Shown here one piece after another: positions 31,740-40,074 of a stretch of 64,000 bases of DNA; positions within the stretch are counted from its first letter, which is position 1; the number at the start of each line of letters is the position of its first letter. The DNA comes from Lysobacterales bacterium. Lineage in GTDB: Bacteria; Pseudomonadota; Gammaproteobacteria; Xanthomonadales; UBA2363. The DNA lies in the NCBI GenBank assembly GCA_019634735.1, contig JAHCAT010000002.1, positions 1 through 64,000 of the forward strand, in the 5' to 3' direction. The notes beneath the pieces were generated by a model. It had not been told where the DNA came from. It ran no database searches and saw only the letters and a list, made by a program, of their open reading frames with translations. Position numbers and translations under genes: made by a program.

Positions 31740-32755
31740 GCGCCCCGTCCACCGCCCGTCTGCTTGACCCGGGCTTCGACCTGACCCTGCGGCCGATGCG
31801 CCATCCGCGCTTCTACGAGATGTACCGGGACGCCATCCGCAACACCTGGACCGTCGAGGAGGTCGACTTCTCCTTGGACGTCAACGACCTGCGCAACAAG
31901 CTTGGCGACGCCGAGCGGCACCTGGTCGAGCGGCTGGTGGCCTTTTTCGCCACCGGCGACTCGATCGTCGCCAACAACCTGGTGCTGAACCTCTACCGGC
32001 ACATCAACGCGCCGGAGGCGCGCATGTACCTGTCGCGACAGCTCTTCGAGGAGGCGCTGCACGTGCAGTTCTACCTGACCCTGCTGGACACCTACCTGCC
32101 GGAGCCGCAGGCCCGCAACCGCGCTTTCGCGGCGGTCGAGAACATCCCCTCGATCCGGCGAAAGGCGGAGTTCTGCTTCAGGTGGATGGACTCCGTGGCC
32201 GACCTGGGGCCGCTGCAGGACCGTACCGGACGCCAGCGCTTCCTGCTCAACCTGATCTGCTTTGCAGCCTGCATCGAGGGACTGTTCTTCTTCGCGGCGT
32301 TCGCCTACGTCTACTACCTGCGATCGCGGGGATTGCTGCCCGGTCTTGCCGCCGGCACCAACTGGGTGTTCCGCGACGAATCAGGGCACATGGCGTTCGC
32401 CTTCGAGGTGATCCGCACCGCCCGTGAGGAGGAACCGGATCTGTTCGACGAGGCACTGGGCGCGCGGATCGTGGAGATGCTCGACGAGGCGGTCGAGTGC
32501 GAACTGGCGTTCGCGCAGGACGTGCTGGCCGGCGGCGTCGCCGGCCTGTCGCTCAAGGACATGCGCGAGTACCTGCAGTACGTGGCCGACCAGCGGCTGG
32601 CCACGCTCGGCCTGCCGCGCCGCTACCACAGCCGGAATCCGTTTCCATTCATGGACCTCCAGGACGTACAGGAGCTCACCAACTTTTTCGAGCGGCGGGT
32701 CTCCGCCTACCAGGTGGCGGTCTCCGGCGAGGTCGAGTTCGATGCCGCATTCTGA
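31736..32755 (+). CDS. nrdB: class Ia ribonucleotide reductase, beta subunit
   Basis: 339 residues, a ferritin-like diiron protein that holds the radical for NrdA. Metal ligands and radical residue are visible: Asp75 (GDSIVA), then Glu106, His109 and Tyr113 in FEEALHVQFY, and the second half-site IEGLFFF and DESGHMAF. The tyrosine places it with radical-tyrosyl enzymes, not the Tyr-less class Ic. The C-terminal end (VSGEVEFDAAF) is the usual tail that docks on NrdA. It overlaps nrdA by four bases and the next gene by 14. Confidence 0.96.
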   Translation: MSAPSTARLLDPGFDLTLRPMRHPRFYEMYRDAIRNTWTVEEVDFSLDVNDLRNKLGDAERHLVERLVAFFATGDSIVANNLVLNLYRHINAPEARMYLSRQLFEEALHVQFYLTLLDTYLPEPQARNRAFAAVENIPSIRRKAEFCFRWMDSVADLGPLQDRTGRQRFLLNLICFAACIEGLFFFAAFAYVYYLRSRGLLPGLAAGTNWVFRDESGHMAFAFEVIRTAREEEPDLFDEALGARIVEMLDEAVECELAFAQDVLAGGVAGLSLKDMREYLQYVADQRLATLGLPRRYHSRNPFPFMDLQDVQELTNFFERRVSAYQVAVSGEVEFDAAF

Positions 32756-33098
32756 GGCATGCCCGGACCACGCCCGGCTGTCCACCTGGGAGATCGTGTT
32801 TCCCGACCACGCCAACCACCTGGGCACGCTGTTAGGCGGTCAGGCCCTGGCCTGGATGGACAAGGCGGCGTTCCTGGTCGCCTCCCGGGTGGCCCGCTGC
32901 GTGGTGGTCACCGCGCGCGCTGAGCCGGTCGACTTCCACGCGCCGGTGCGAATCGGCCAGGCGGTGGAGCTGATCGCCCGGCTGGTGGGCCGTGGCCGGA
33001 CGTCCCTGCGGGTGGAGGTGGAGATGCATGCCGAAGACCTCGATACCGGGGAACGGCGGCGGTGCGCGCGCGGTGGTTTCGTCCTGGTCTCACGCTAG
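32742..33098 (+). CDS. hotdog-fold acyl-CoA thioesterase
   Basis: 118 residues. FPDHANHLGTLLGGQALAWMD is the signature of the YciA/ACOT group (read here as the block NHLGTLLGGQALAWMD), followed by VDFHAPVRIGQAVEL. Such enzymes hydrolyse acyl-CoAs to fatty acid and CoA. The start lies within the last five codons of nrdB (14-base overlap, different frame), so translation is coupled to nrdB and the gene is under the same NrdR and B12 control. It is somewhat shorter than YciA (132). Confidence 0.88.
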   Translation: MPHSEACPDHARLSTWEIVFPDHANHLGTLLGGQALAWMDKAAFLVASRVARCVVVTARAEPVDFHAPVRIGQAVELIARLVGRGRTSLRVEVEMHAEDLDTGERRRCARGGFVLVSR

Positions 33099-33378
33099 CC
33101 CGGGTATTGCAGGAGACCGCTACTGCGGCCGCCGATCTTCGCGCCACGTCGCGATCTCGGCGGCCTCGCTACGAGATCTCACGAAACATCCGGGCTGGCG
33201 CAGAACGCCGTGCCGTTGAGCCGACCGGAGCAGGTCGCCCCGACCGGGTCCAGGCGGCCTGCTGCCGCCGTCGCGGCGGCCCCGGACTCCCAGCGCAGCC
33301 GCCTCGCACCCGGTGCGCTGGCCTCCGCGAGGCGAGCCACCGCGTGCGCGTCGATCGCGCGAGGGACGGCCGTCCGGC

Positions 33379-33654
33379 TCAGCGCGGCGGCTGGTTGTGG
33401 CGCAGGTACTCGTGGAACTCGTCGAGTTCGATGGCGCCGGTGCCGTCGACATCCCAGCGGTCGAATTCCTGGTAGAGGCGCAGCTCGGGGTTGATCTCCT
33501 CGCGGGTCAGCACGCCGTCGTTGTTGCGGTCCATGGCGTTGAAGTGGCGTTCGACGCCTTGCGCCGTGCTGGGTGTGCGCGGCGCGGCACAGGCGGCGAG
33601 CAGGCCGGCGAAGGTCAGGGTGGCGAGGACGGGCACGAAAATCGGTCTGGTCAT
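33379..33654 (-). CDS. EF-hand lipoprotein
   Basis: 91 residues beginning MTRPIFVPVLATLTFAGLLAAC, a signal peptide with lipobox LLAAC (lipidation at Cys22), preceded by AAAGGAGAG. Two EF-hand loops follow, DRNNDGVLTREE and DVDGTGAIELDE, with ligands in the expected places, so it should bind calcium. It is probably anchored in the envelope. It is the most downstream of a run of minus-strand exported-protein genes. The 280 bp between it and the thioesterase gene hold no gene. Confidence 0.82.
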   Translation of the reverse strand: MTRPIFVPVLATLTFAGLLAACAAPRTPSTAQGVERHFNAMDRNNDGVLTREEINPELRLYQEFDRWDVDGTGAIELDEFHEYLRHNQPPR

Positions 33655-33828
33655 GGCACTCTCCTTTGCTTGCTGGTTGCGCAGGCTCCTCTGCGGGTGG
33701 TGCAGGGCGGCTTGGCCGGCCGGGGGGCCGGCGCGTCCACCATCGACGTGCCGGGCTGAACAGGTCCGGAAACCGACCGGATCGGGCCGCGCCACGTTCA
33801 GCCTGACGACACCTTAGGCCGGCGTGCG

Positions 33829-35049
33829 CTATTCGAAGCCGTTGACGAACAGGGCCTCGGTCGGGCCGACCAGACGCGGTGCCGCCACCAGCACGATGTC
33901 GTCGTCGCCGTCGGCCTGCGGTCGGAAGGCCAGGTTGGCCGTGGTCCCTGCCTCGGCCCGGAACGGCGGGCCGGCGACCAGGGTCCACTCCGGCCCGACG
34001 GTGACCTGGAAGGTGCCGGGCTGCTGCCCGGTGAAGGTGCCGTCCGCGGCGAACACCGGCACGTTCACCAGGACCTGCTGCGCCGAGCCGCCGGCGTTGC
34101 CGGAGCGCAGGAAGACCTCCGCGTAGTAGAGATGGCCGGGCAGCAGGCGCGCGCGCGCCAGTTCGTGGTCGAGGGCGGCGCTGCCGCCGTCGCCACTGCC
34201 TACCGCCATGCGCATGGCGCTGGCGGGTGGCGCGCCCTGAAACAGGGTGTGTGCCGGCAAAGACACCCGTTCCAGCGACAGGCTGGTCGAGTTCAATGCG
34301 AACGCCCGCCAGTGGTCGGGCACGGTGCCGGTGACCGCCCCCCCTGCGACGCCGCCGCTGCCCACGAACTGCGGGTTCGGCACGTCGTTGCCGACCGGCG
34401 GGCCGGGCACCCGGGGCAGCGCCACCAGCAGGATGTCCTGGCCACCGTCGTCGGCCAGGCGGATGGCGATCTGCGCATAGGCATCGCCGGCCTCGGCAAC
34501 GGCCAGTGGCCCCTCGACCCAGGTCCAGTCGGGGCCGGCGATGCCTGCAAAGGCCCCCGGATCGCGCCCCGTGTACGCCAGGTCGGCATCGAAGAACGGC
34601 ATCGACACGGAGAATCCCTGGCTGGCCATGCCGGGATTTCCCGAGCGCACCCAGACGCCTGCGCGGTAGCCGCGCCCGGGCTGCAGGGCGAACAGCCAGG
34701 GCGCGTTGTCGAAACCCTGGTCCGCACCGCGTGCGGTGACCGTCACGCGCATCGCGAAGGTCGCGGGACTGCCCGGGAACAGCGCGTCGGCGGCGATCGG
34801 GTCGGCCTGCAGGCCGAGTGCGGCGCCGCCGACTGCGAAGCCCCGCCACGCGGCCGGAACGGTACCGGTGACATTGCCCTCCACGGCTCCGCCGCTGCCC
34901 AGGAAGCGGCTGTTGGGCAGCAGGTTGAGGTCGGCGCCGCCGGGCGGCGGCGTGCCCGCCTGGGCGGAGGCGGCGATCAGCAGGGCAAGCAGGACCCAGG
35001 GCCGGATGCCGGGGCGGCACCGGGTGGGCAAGGGGCTGACGTGGCTCAT
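33829..35049 (-). CDS. exported protein with two tandem carbohydrate-binding-like modules
   Basis: 406 residues with a signal peptide ending near SAQAG and a GAGGAG site upstream. Two similar modules lie at about 42-215 and 222-392. Each opens with NxxFxGSGG...VTGTVPxxWRxFA and contains a WxRSGN-type motif and a closing DIxLVAxPR. The pattern is that of beta-sandwich CBM-like domains, though I cannot name a family. The protein ends ALFVNGFE, matching the [ILV]FxxGF[EQ] tail signature. Role likely extracellular binding. Confidence 0.72.
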   Translation of the reverse strand: MSHVSPLPTRCRPGIRPWVLLALLIAASAQAGTPPPGGADLNLLPNSRFLGSGGAVEGNVTGTVPAAWRGFAVGGAALGLQADPIAADALFPGSPATFAMRVTVTARGADQGFDNAPWLFALQPGRGYRAGVWVRSGNPGMASQGFSVSMPFFDADLAYTGRDPGAFAGIAGPDWTWVEGPLAVAEAGDAYAQIAIRLADDGGQDILLVALPRVPGPPVGNDVPNPQFVGSGGVAGGAVTGTVPDHWRAFALNSTSLSLERVSLPAHTLFQGAPPASAMRMAVGSGDGGSAALDHELARARLLPGHLYYAEVFLRSGNAGGSAQQVLVNVPVFAADGTFTGQQPGTFQVTVGPEWTLVAGPPFRAEAGTTANLAFRPQADGDDDIVLVAAPRLVGPTEALFVNGFE

Positions 35050-35260
35050 GACGACACTCCTCGGATCCGGGCTCCCTCGGAGCCCCTGATCCCAGATAGC
35101 GTCGTTTCGCCCCGGACTGGCTCAGCACTGGCGGGCGCGGCGACCTGCGCGCGCATCCAGGTGGCAGGGCGGCAGGCCCGGTCCGGTCGCATCTGCCCGG
35201 CGGTCCGGGGTCCGCAAGGCCGCATGGCACAGCGGATGTGCAGCGGTCGAGTTGCCGGGC

Positions 35261-35287
35261 GCCCGTCCGGGCAGGCGCCGGACGGGC
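35261..35287. terminator. GC hairpin with the stem also found in the insertion element
   Basis: A perfect 10-bp stem GCCCGTCCGG / CCGGACGGGC (35261-35270 and 35278-35287), 40 bases downstream of the stop of the minus-strand gene at 35327. The two arms are identical to those of the middle hairpin of the element at 24863-24889; only the loop differs. No T-run. It is either a terminator or a solo hairpin copy. Confidence 0.4.
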
Positions 35288-35326
35288 AGGTATGGCCTGA
35301 TCGGGACGTCGTCCGCCGGTGCGTCG

Positions 35327-36307
35327 TCAGGGCGGTGGCGGCAGGCGGTGCTCGGGATCGGCCAGCTCGATCGCCCAGAGCTGACGTCCGGTCGCCAGAT
35401 CCATGGCCAGCAACCGGACGCCCAGCTCGATGGCATTGCCGTCGCCGTCGCGATAGGCGACCGGCTCCTCGCGCAGCAGCAGCGTCGAGCCGCGTACCAG
35501 GAAAGGACTGGTGGCATGGGTTGCGACCACGCTGGCGCCGGCCGGCCCGCCGCCGGCACGTTCGTGAAGCTGCCAGCGCCAGCGATGGCCGAAGACCGGG
35601 TCGGGAACCGGGCTGCTGGTCTGCACGTGGCCGTCGTCGGCAGCGCGGAACTGCACGCCGGGCAGGTCCGGCAGCCGCTCGTCCCCGGTCAGATCGGGCC
35701 GGCGGAACGGTATGGCGTCGAGAGACGGCGCCTGGGCGAGTCGAGCCTGGTCCGGGTCCAGGCGCAGCACGCCCGAGGACAGGGACGCGGCATCGTCATC
35801 GTCCTGGTCGGCGGCGACCAGGTTGGCGCCGCGCAGCGGCCACTGCTCGAACTGCCAGTGCAGCTCCAGCCCCCCGGCGCCGGCCAGGGCCAGGACATGG
35901 AAGCGGCTGGCGGGCAGCGCCATGGGGGAGGCGATGACCTCCGGCGGCAGCTCGCCGACCAGTTGGCCGTCGACGGCGCCGGAGCCGGCATCGACGCGCA
36001 GCAGGCGCAGGCTGCCGGGTCGCTCCGGATGCCCGAGCACCCACAGCGTGTCGCCGTCCAGTGCCAGGGGCTGACCGCGTGCCGGCCCGGCCCAGAGCAC
36101 GCCGCCGTCGTCGAGGTCGATGGCGGCGACCCGGCCGCGGGCATCGCTCACATAGGCGCGCGGCTGGCCGGCGGCGACCAGCACGCCGGGCGACAGCACC
36201 AGGGCATCGCCGCCATCGGCTGGCGTCGGTGGCGGGATGGCGGCGACCACCAGTGCCGGGACGAGCAGGAGGGCGAGCCGGATGACGTTGCGGCTGTTGC
36301 GGATCAT
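35327..36307 (-). CDS. exported PQQ-like beta-propeller protein
   Basis: 326 residues, with an N-terminal hydrophobic signal (MIRNSRNVIRLALLLVPALVVAA). The repeats have the form VSDARGRVAAIDLDDGGVLWAG and LLAMDLATGRQLWAIEL; quoted in part, the recurring DLxxGxxLWA marks PQQ-like (quinoprotein-type) beta-propeller blades. A full eight-bladed enzyme is not evident, so a structural or binding role is likelier. It starts 37 bases after the stop of the next upstream gene at 36345, so they are probably co-transcribed. Confidence 0.68.
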   Translation of the reverse strand: MIRNSRNVIRLALLLVPALVVAAIPPPTPADGGDALVLSPGVLVAAGQPRAYVSDARGRVAAIDLDDGGVLWAGPARGQPLALDGDTLWVLGHPERPGSLRLLRVDAGSGAVDGQLVGELPPEVIASPMALPASRFHVLALAGAGGLELHWQFEQWPLRGANLVAADQDDDDAASLSSGVLRLDPDQARLAQAPSLDAIPFRRPDLTGDERLPDLPGVQFRAADDGHVQTSSPVPDPVFGHRWRWQLHERAGGGPAGASVVATHATSPFLVRGSTLLLREEPVAYRDGDGNAIELGVRLLAMDLATGRQLWAIELADPEHRLPPPP

Positions 36308-36344
36308 GGCTGGGGTCCTCGGGGGGTCGGGGCGGGCGGGCGCG

Positions 36345-38651
36345 TCACTGGAAGCCGTCCGCGAAGATCAGGTCGAGCTGGCTCACATCGGTGAGCTTCC
36401 AGGCGCCGCGTCCGAGCATGCCGGCGATCAGCACGTCGCGGCCGGCGTGGTAGTCGAGTTCGAACACCACCGCGTTGGGCAGGCCGGTGCCCAGCCGGGC
36501 CCAGGTCGAGAAGCCGCCTGGCTCCAGGGCCACGAACACGCCGCGGTCGGTGCCGACCACCAGGGCGTCGTGCGCCGCACCCGGCACGTAGGCCAGGGCG
36601 CGCAGCTCGCCCGGGCCGAACGCTGGCAGGTTGCCGGTCACCGGCGCGAAACTGCCGCCGCCATTGCTGCTGGCGTGGATCACGGTAGCGGTGGCGGCGA
36701 AGATCCGGAGCGGCTGGTCGGGATCGACGGCGACATCGCGGATCCAGTCGTTGCCGGCGCCGAAGCTGGCCACCAGGGTCAGGGGGGTGCCGGCGCTGGT
36801 GCGCCGGTGCAGGGTGTTTTCGATCGCGACCAGCACGTAATCGGGATTGCCGGGCAGTCCGTAGACCATGGGGTCGCCCACGAAGCGGTTGACGCGCAGC
36901 TCGGAGATGCGGGTCACCGTGCCCCCCTGGTCGAGCGATTCGTAGACGCCGTTGTTGGCGCCGAACAACAGGCGCAGGCCATTGGCCTGGTTCACCGCCA
37001 GCGGGGTGTAGAACTGCGCCTGCATGGACGGGCTGCCGCCGATCGGGGTGCGCGGCGGGAACACCTGGGACTGGAAGACGTTGTTGGCGTTGTAGCTGCG
37101 GCGCCTGAAACTCGACAGGTTCTGGAAGCTCGAGTAGCGGAACGAAAGGGTCGGAGAGGAATGGTCGTCGACCACGGTGTCGCCGCCGTCGGCGGTGGAG
37201 ACGCTGACGAAGGTGGTCGACGACAGCGTCTGCTGTTCGGTGGTGCCGGTGTCCTGGGCACCGCCGATCACCCGGTCGGACAGGCCGTCGTAGGCGATGC
37301 CGTGGTACTCGGTGGTCTGCATGTCGCCGTTCAGCGAGGTCCAAACGCCGTTGCCGCTCTGCGGGGAGTTCCGCTTGTACACGCCGCCGTCGTCGGCTTC
37401 CAGCAGGTTGCCCTGGGCATCGAACGCCAGGTACCTGGAGTCGGCGTGCGGCGCCGAATTGTTGCTGGTGCCCGAGTGGGTGATGGAGGACCACCGGGTG
37501 GCAGGGGGCTGTGCGGCGTCGCCGCGGAACAGCCGTCCGGTGTAGTCCTGGGCGCCCAGCGAGTTGGGCCAGAACTGGTTGCTGCCCGGCACGCCCTCGC
37601 CGAAGTAGGGTTGGCGGTCGCCGCCGATGTACACCAGGTTGCCGTTGCCGGGATCGGCAGCGATCGAGAAATGGATGTTGCCCTGGCCGCCGGGATGGGC
37701 GCCGAACAGCACGCCGTTCTGCTCTGCCGTGGTCGGCACGCCGAGTTCGGTCCAGCTGCCTCCGCCGTCGCCCGATCGATACACCTGGCCGAGACGTCCG
37801 TTGTTGGATGCCAGCATGATCGCGGCGAACACGCTGTTGGCGGGGCCGGTGGCCAGCCGGGTGCGGCCGTTGCTGTTGAGCAGGGTGTCGATCGCGGTGC
37901 TCGAGACCTTGCTCCAGCCCGCGCCGGTGTCGGTGCTGCGATAGATGCCGACCGCACTGCCGGAGACCACGGCGGTGAACAGGCGCGCCGGGTCGCCCGG
38001 ATCGCCCACCAGGTCGGTGGTGCGGCCAGCGGGCAGTCCGCTGCCGCCGGCCCCGGACACCAACGCGAAGCCGGCACCGGTGTTGGTCGAGCGATAGATT
38101 CCGTTCTCGGTGGCGGCCAGCAGGGTCGCGCCGCGCGCCAGCACGGCGTGGATATCGCGACCGGCCAGGACGCCGCCGCCATCGAGCACCGTCCAGTTGT
38201 CGCCGCCGTCGGTGCTGCGCAGCAGGCCGATCCGGGCGCCGCCGATGCGCGCGAAGCTGGACGTGCGGGCGGTGCCGGCGACCAGGGTCTGGTGGCTGGC
38301 ATCGGTGGGGTCAAGACTGAGCGCGCCGAACGACAACGAACCCAGGCCGTCGGTCAGGCTGGTCCACGACGGGTTGTTGGCCGTCGCGTTGTCGGTCCGC
38401 CACAGGCCGCCGTTGACCGCGGCGGCCCACAGCACGTCGGCATTGGCGGGGTGCGGTGCCAGCGCGTTGATGGCACCGACCACGGGCCGGTTCGGAATGC
38501 CCTCGACCTGGCCATTGATGGCCGGACCCGGGCCGAGATCCTGCCAGGCGCCACCCAGGGCCCGTCCCTTCGGGCCAGCGCCGGCGGTTGCGGCACCCAG
38601 TACCAGCAGCGCCGGCAACAGCAACGCCCCCAGCCGTATGTTCCTCTTCAT
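36345..38651 (-). CDS. secreted Asp-box (BNR/VPS10-like) beta-propeller protein
   Basis: 768 residues from MKRNIRLGALLLPALLVLGAATAGA, a signal peptide preceded by AGGGAGA. It has multiple Asp-box repeats, for example RSTDGGDNWTVL, RSTDTGAGWSKV and RSGDGGGSWTEL, as in sialidase-like and VPS10-type propellers. Sialidase catalytic Arg and Tyr motifs were not recognised, so enzymatic activity is doubtful. The protein ends LDLIFADGFQ, the same tail signature as two other exported proteins here. It heads a minus-strand run of export genes. Confidence 0.78.
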   Translation of the reverse strand: MKRNIRLGALLLPALLVLGAATAGAGPKGRALGGAWQDLGPGPAINGQVEGIPNRPVVGAINALAPHPANADVLWAAAVNGGLWRTDNATANNPSWTSLTDGLGSLSFGALSLDPTDASHQTLVAGTARTSSFARIGGARIGLLRSTDGGDNWTVLDGGGVLAGRDIHAVLARGATLLAATENGIYRSTNTGAGFALVSGAGGSGLPAGRTTDLVGDPGDPARLFTAVVSGSAVGIYRSTDTGAGWSKVSSTAIDTLLNSNGRTRLATGPANSVFAAIMLASNNGRLGQVYRSGDGGGSWTELGVPTTAEQNGVLFGAHPGGQGNIHFSIAADPGNGNLVYIGGDRQPYFGEGVPGSNQFWPNSLGAQDYTGRLFRGDAAQPPATRWSSITHSGTSNNSAPHADSRYLAFDAQGNLLEADDGGVYKRNSPQSGNGVWTSLNGDMQTTEYHGIAYDGLSDRVIGGAQDTGTTEQQTLSSTTFVSVSTADGGDTVVDDHSSPTLSFRYSSFQNLSSFRRRSYNANNVFQSQVFPPRTPIGGSPSMQAQFYTPLAVNQANGLRLLFGANNGVYESLDQGGTVTRISELRVNRFVGDPMVYGLPGNPDYVLVAIENTLHRRTSAGTPLTLVASFGAGNDWIRDVAVDPDQPLRIFAATATVIHASSNGGGSFAPVTGNLPAFGPGELRALAYVPGAAHDALVVGTDRGVFVALEPGGFSTWARLGTGLPNAVVFELDYHAGRDVLIAGMLGRGAWKLTDVSQLDLIFADGFQ

Positions 38652-39269
38652 CTCATCGTTCTCCCTATGGCTGTCCCGTTGTGCGTGCCCTCCGGCGTGC
38701 GCGCCCTGGCGGTCCCATGAAGAGCTGCCATCCTGGCCGCCCCCGAAATCCCCCCGTCCGGCGCATGTCCGGACGGCCCTGCGTGGCCGCAATCAGCAGG
38801 CCGCTCTCCAACAGCGCGCCAGCCGCCGGTGGCGAACGGCGAAGTCCGGCAACGCATGGATCACGGCCTGTCGATTGGACGTACGACGGGATGTGGCTGT
38901 CACCGATGTCCGGTGCCGCCACGTGCCCGAGTCCCCCCGCAACGACCGTGACGTCCTCGCGATTCCGTGGCGACCGCGGTGGTCCGATTTGCGACCGGCC
39001 GGTGCGCCCCGGCACGATGAAGCCGGCGCCATGGGCACCCCGACTATAGCAACGGCCCCTGAAACGCGTGTCCGTTCCTGCGGCGGGGCGCTTGAACCCG
39101 GGGATCACCTTGCTTAAGGTTGCGCCGTAGCGCATCGTGCCCCAGGGTGCGCTGGCGCGCTGCGGCCACGCTTGGACGGCGTTGCCGTGGCGCGTCCAGG
39201 CACCCGGGCCACGCCCGATCCGTGGCGGCAGCCTGGCCGTCGCCACCCACAATCCAAGGATAGTCACGC
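38652..39269. other. intergenic region between divergent genes
   Basis: About 618 bp with no gene supported on either strand. It holds the decayed copy of the insertion element (38714-38820). Promoters for the two divergent genes should be here, but none can be assigned with confidence. Confidence 0.6.
38714..38820. repeat. degenerate copy of the 24.8-kb insertion element
   Basis: This parallels the element at 24821 in order: ATGAAGAGCTGCCATCCTGG resembles the left hairpin, CCGTCCGGCGCATGTCCGGA matches the middle hairpin with one change, and GTGGCCGCAATCAGCAGG followed by CTCCAACAGC matches the right end. About 45 bp between the middle and right hairpins is missing, and most differences raise GC, as expected for an old copy. 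Confidence 0.65.
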
Positions 39270-39941
39270 ATGAGCGCCTCACTTCCGACCTCCCGTACCC
39301 GCACCGCGAATGCCGCGCTGCCAGGTGTGGTCCGCAACACCTACCTGCTGCTGGCGATGGTCATGGCCGTTGCCGCGGTGGGCGCCCTGCTCGGGCTGCG
39401 CAGCGGCATCGCGTGGAGCATGGGCATGTGGCTGGTGTTCATGGTGGTGTTCATCGGCGGTCCCTTCGCCATCAACGCCGCGCGCAAGGGCGATGCCGCG
39501 ATCTGGCTGACCTTCCTGTGGGCGGGTCTGGTCGGTTTCCTGCTCAGCCCGATGATCGCCGCCTATCTGTCGATACCCGGAGGCGCCGCGATCGTCGGCA
39601 ATGCCCTGACGGCGACCGCCGTGCTGTTCGCAGGCCTTTCCGGCTACGCCCTGGTCAGCCGCCGCGATTTCGGTTTCCTGCGCAGCTTCCTGGTGGCCGG
39701 CGTGATCGTGGTGCTGCTCGGCATCGTCGCGTTGCTGGTGTTCAAGCTGCCGATGCTGTCCGTGGTGATCTCCGGTCTGGCCGTGCTGCTGATGAGCGGT
39801 TTCATCCTGTACGACACCGGCCGCATGATCCACGAGCCGGGCGCCAATCCGGTCTACATCACGGTGTCCCTGTTCGCCAACATCGTCGTGCTGTTCTCGC
39901 ACCTTCTGAACCTGATGTCCTTCCTGGGCGGCGACGACTGA
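39270..39941 (+). CDS. yccA: Bax inhibitor-1 / YccA family membrane protein
   Basis: 223 residues with seven hydrophobic segments. The family motif near the C-terminus, [16 protein letters not shown], is followed by [19 protein letters not shown]. coli YccA is an inner-membrane protein that binds and restrains the FtsH protease; other members conduct calcium or protons. Start supported by AAGGAT nine bases upstream. It stands alone between a divergent intergenic region and the histone-like gene. Confidence 0.88.
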   Translation: MSASLPTSRTRTANAALPGVVRNTYLLLAMVMAVAAVGALLGLRSGIAWSMGMWLVFMVVFIGGPFAINAARKGDAAIWLTFLWAGLVGFLLSPMIAAYLSIPGGAAIVGNALTATAVLFAGLSGYALVSRRDFGFLRSFLVAGVIVVLLGIVALLVFKLPMLSVVISGLAVLLMSGFILYDTGRMIHEPGANPVYITVSLFANIVVLFSHLLNLMSFLGGDD

Positions 39942-40074
39942 ACGGCATCGCACGCCCGCGATCCGGTTCCGTTCCGGGGCCGGCCAACAGCAGGACGCCA
40001 GGGATCGGCGTCCATCTGCCCGCAAGACGACCTGCCCGACGCCGGGGCAGGCCATTCCAATGAAGGAGTTCCCG

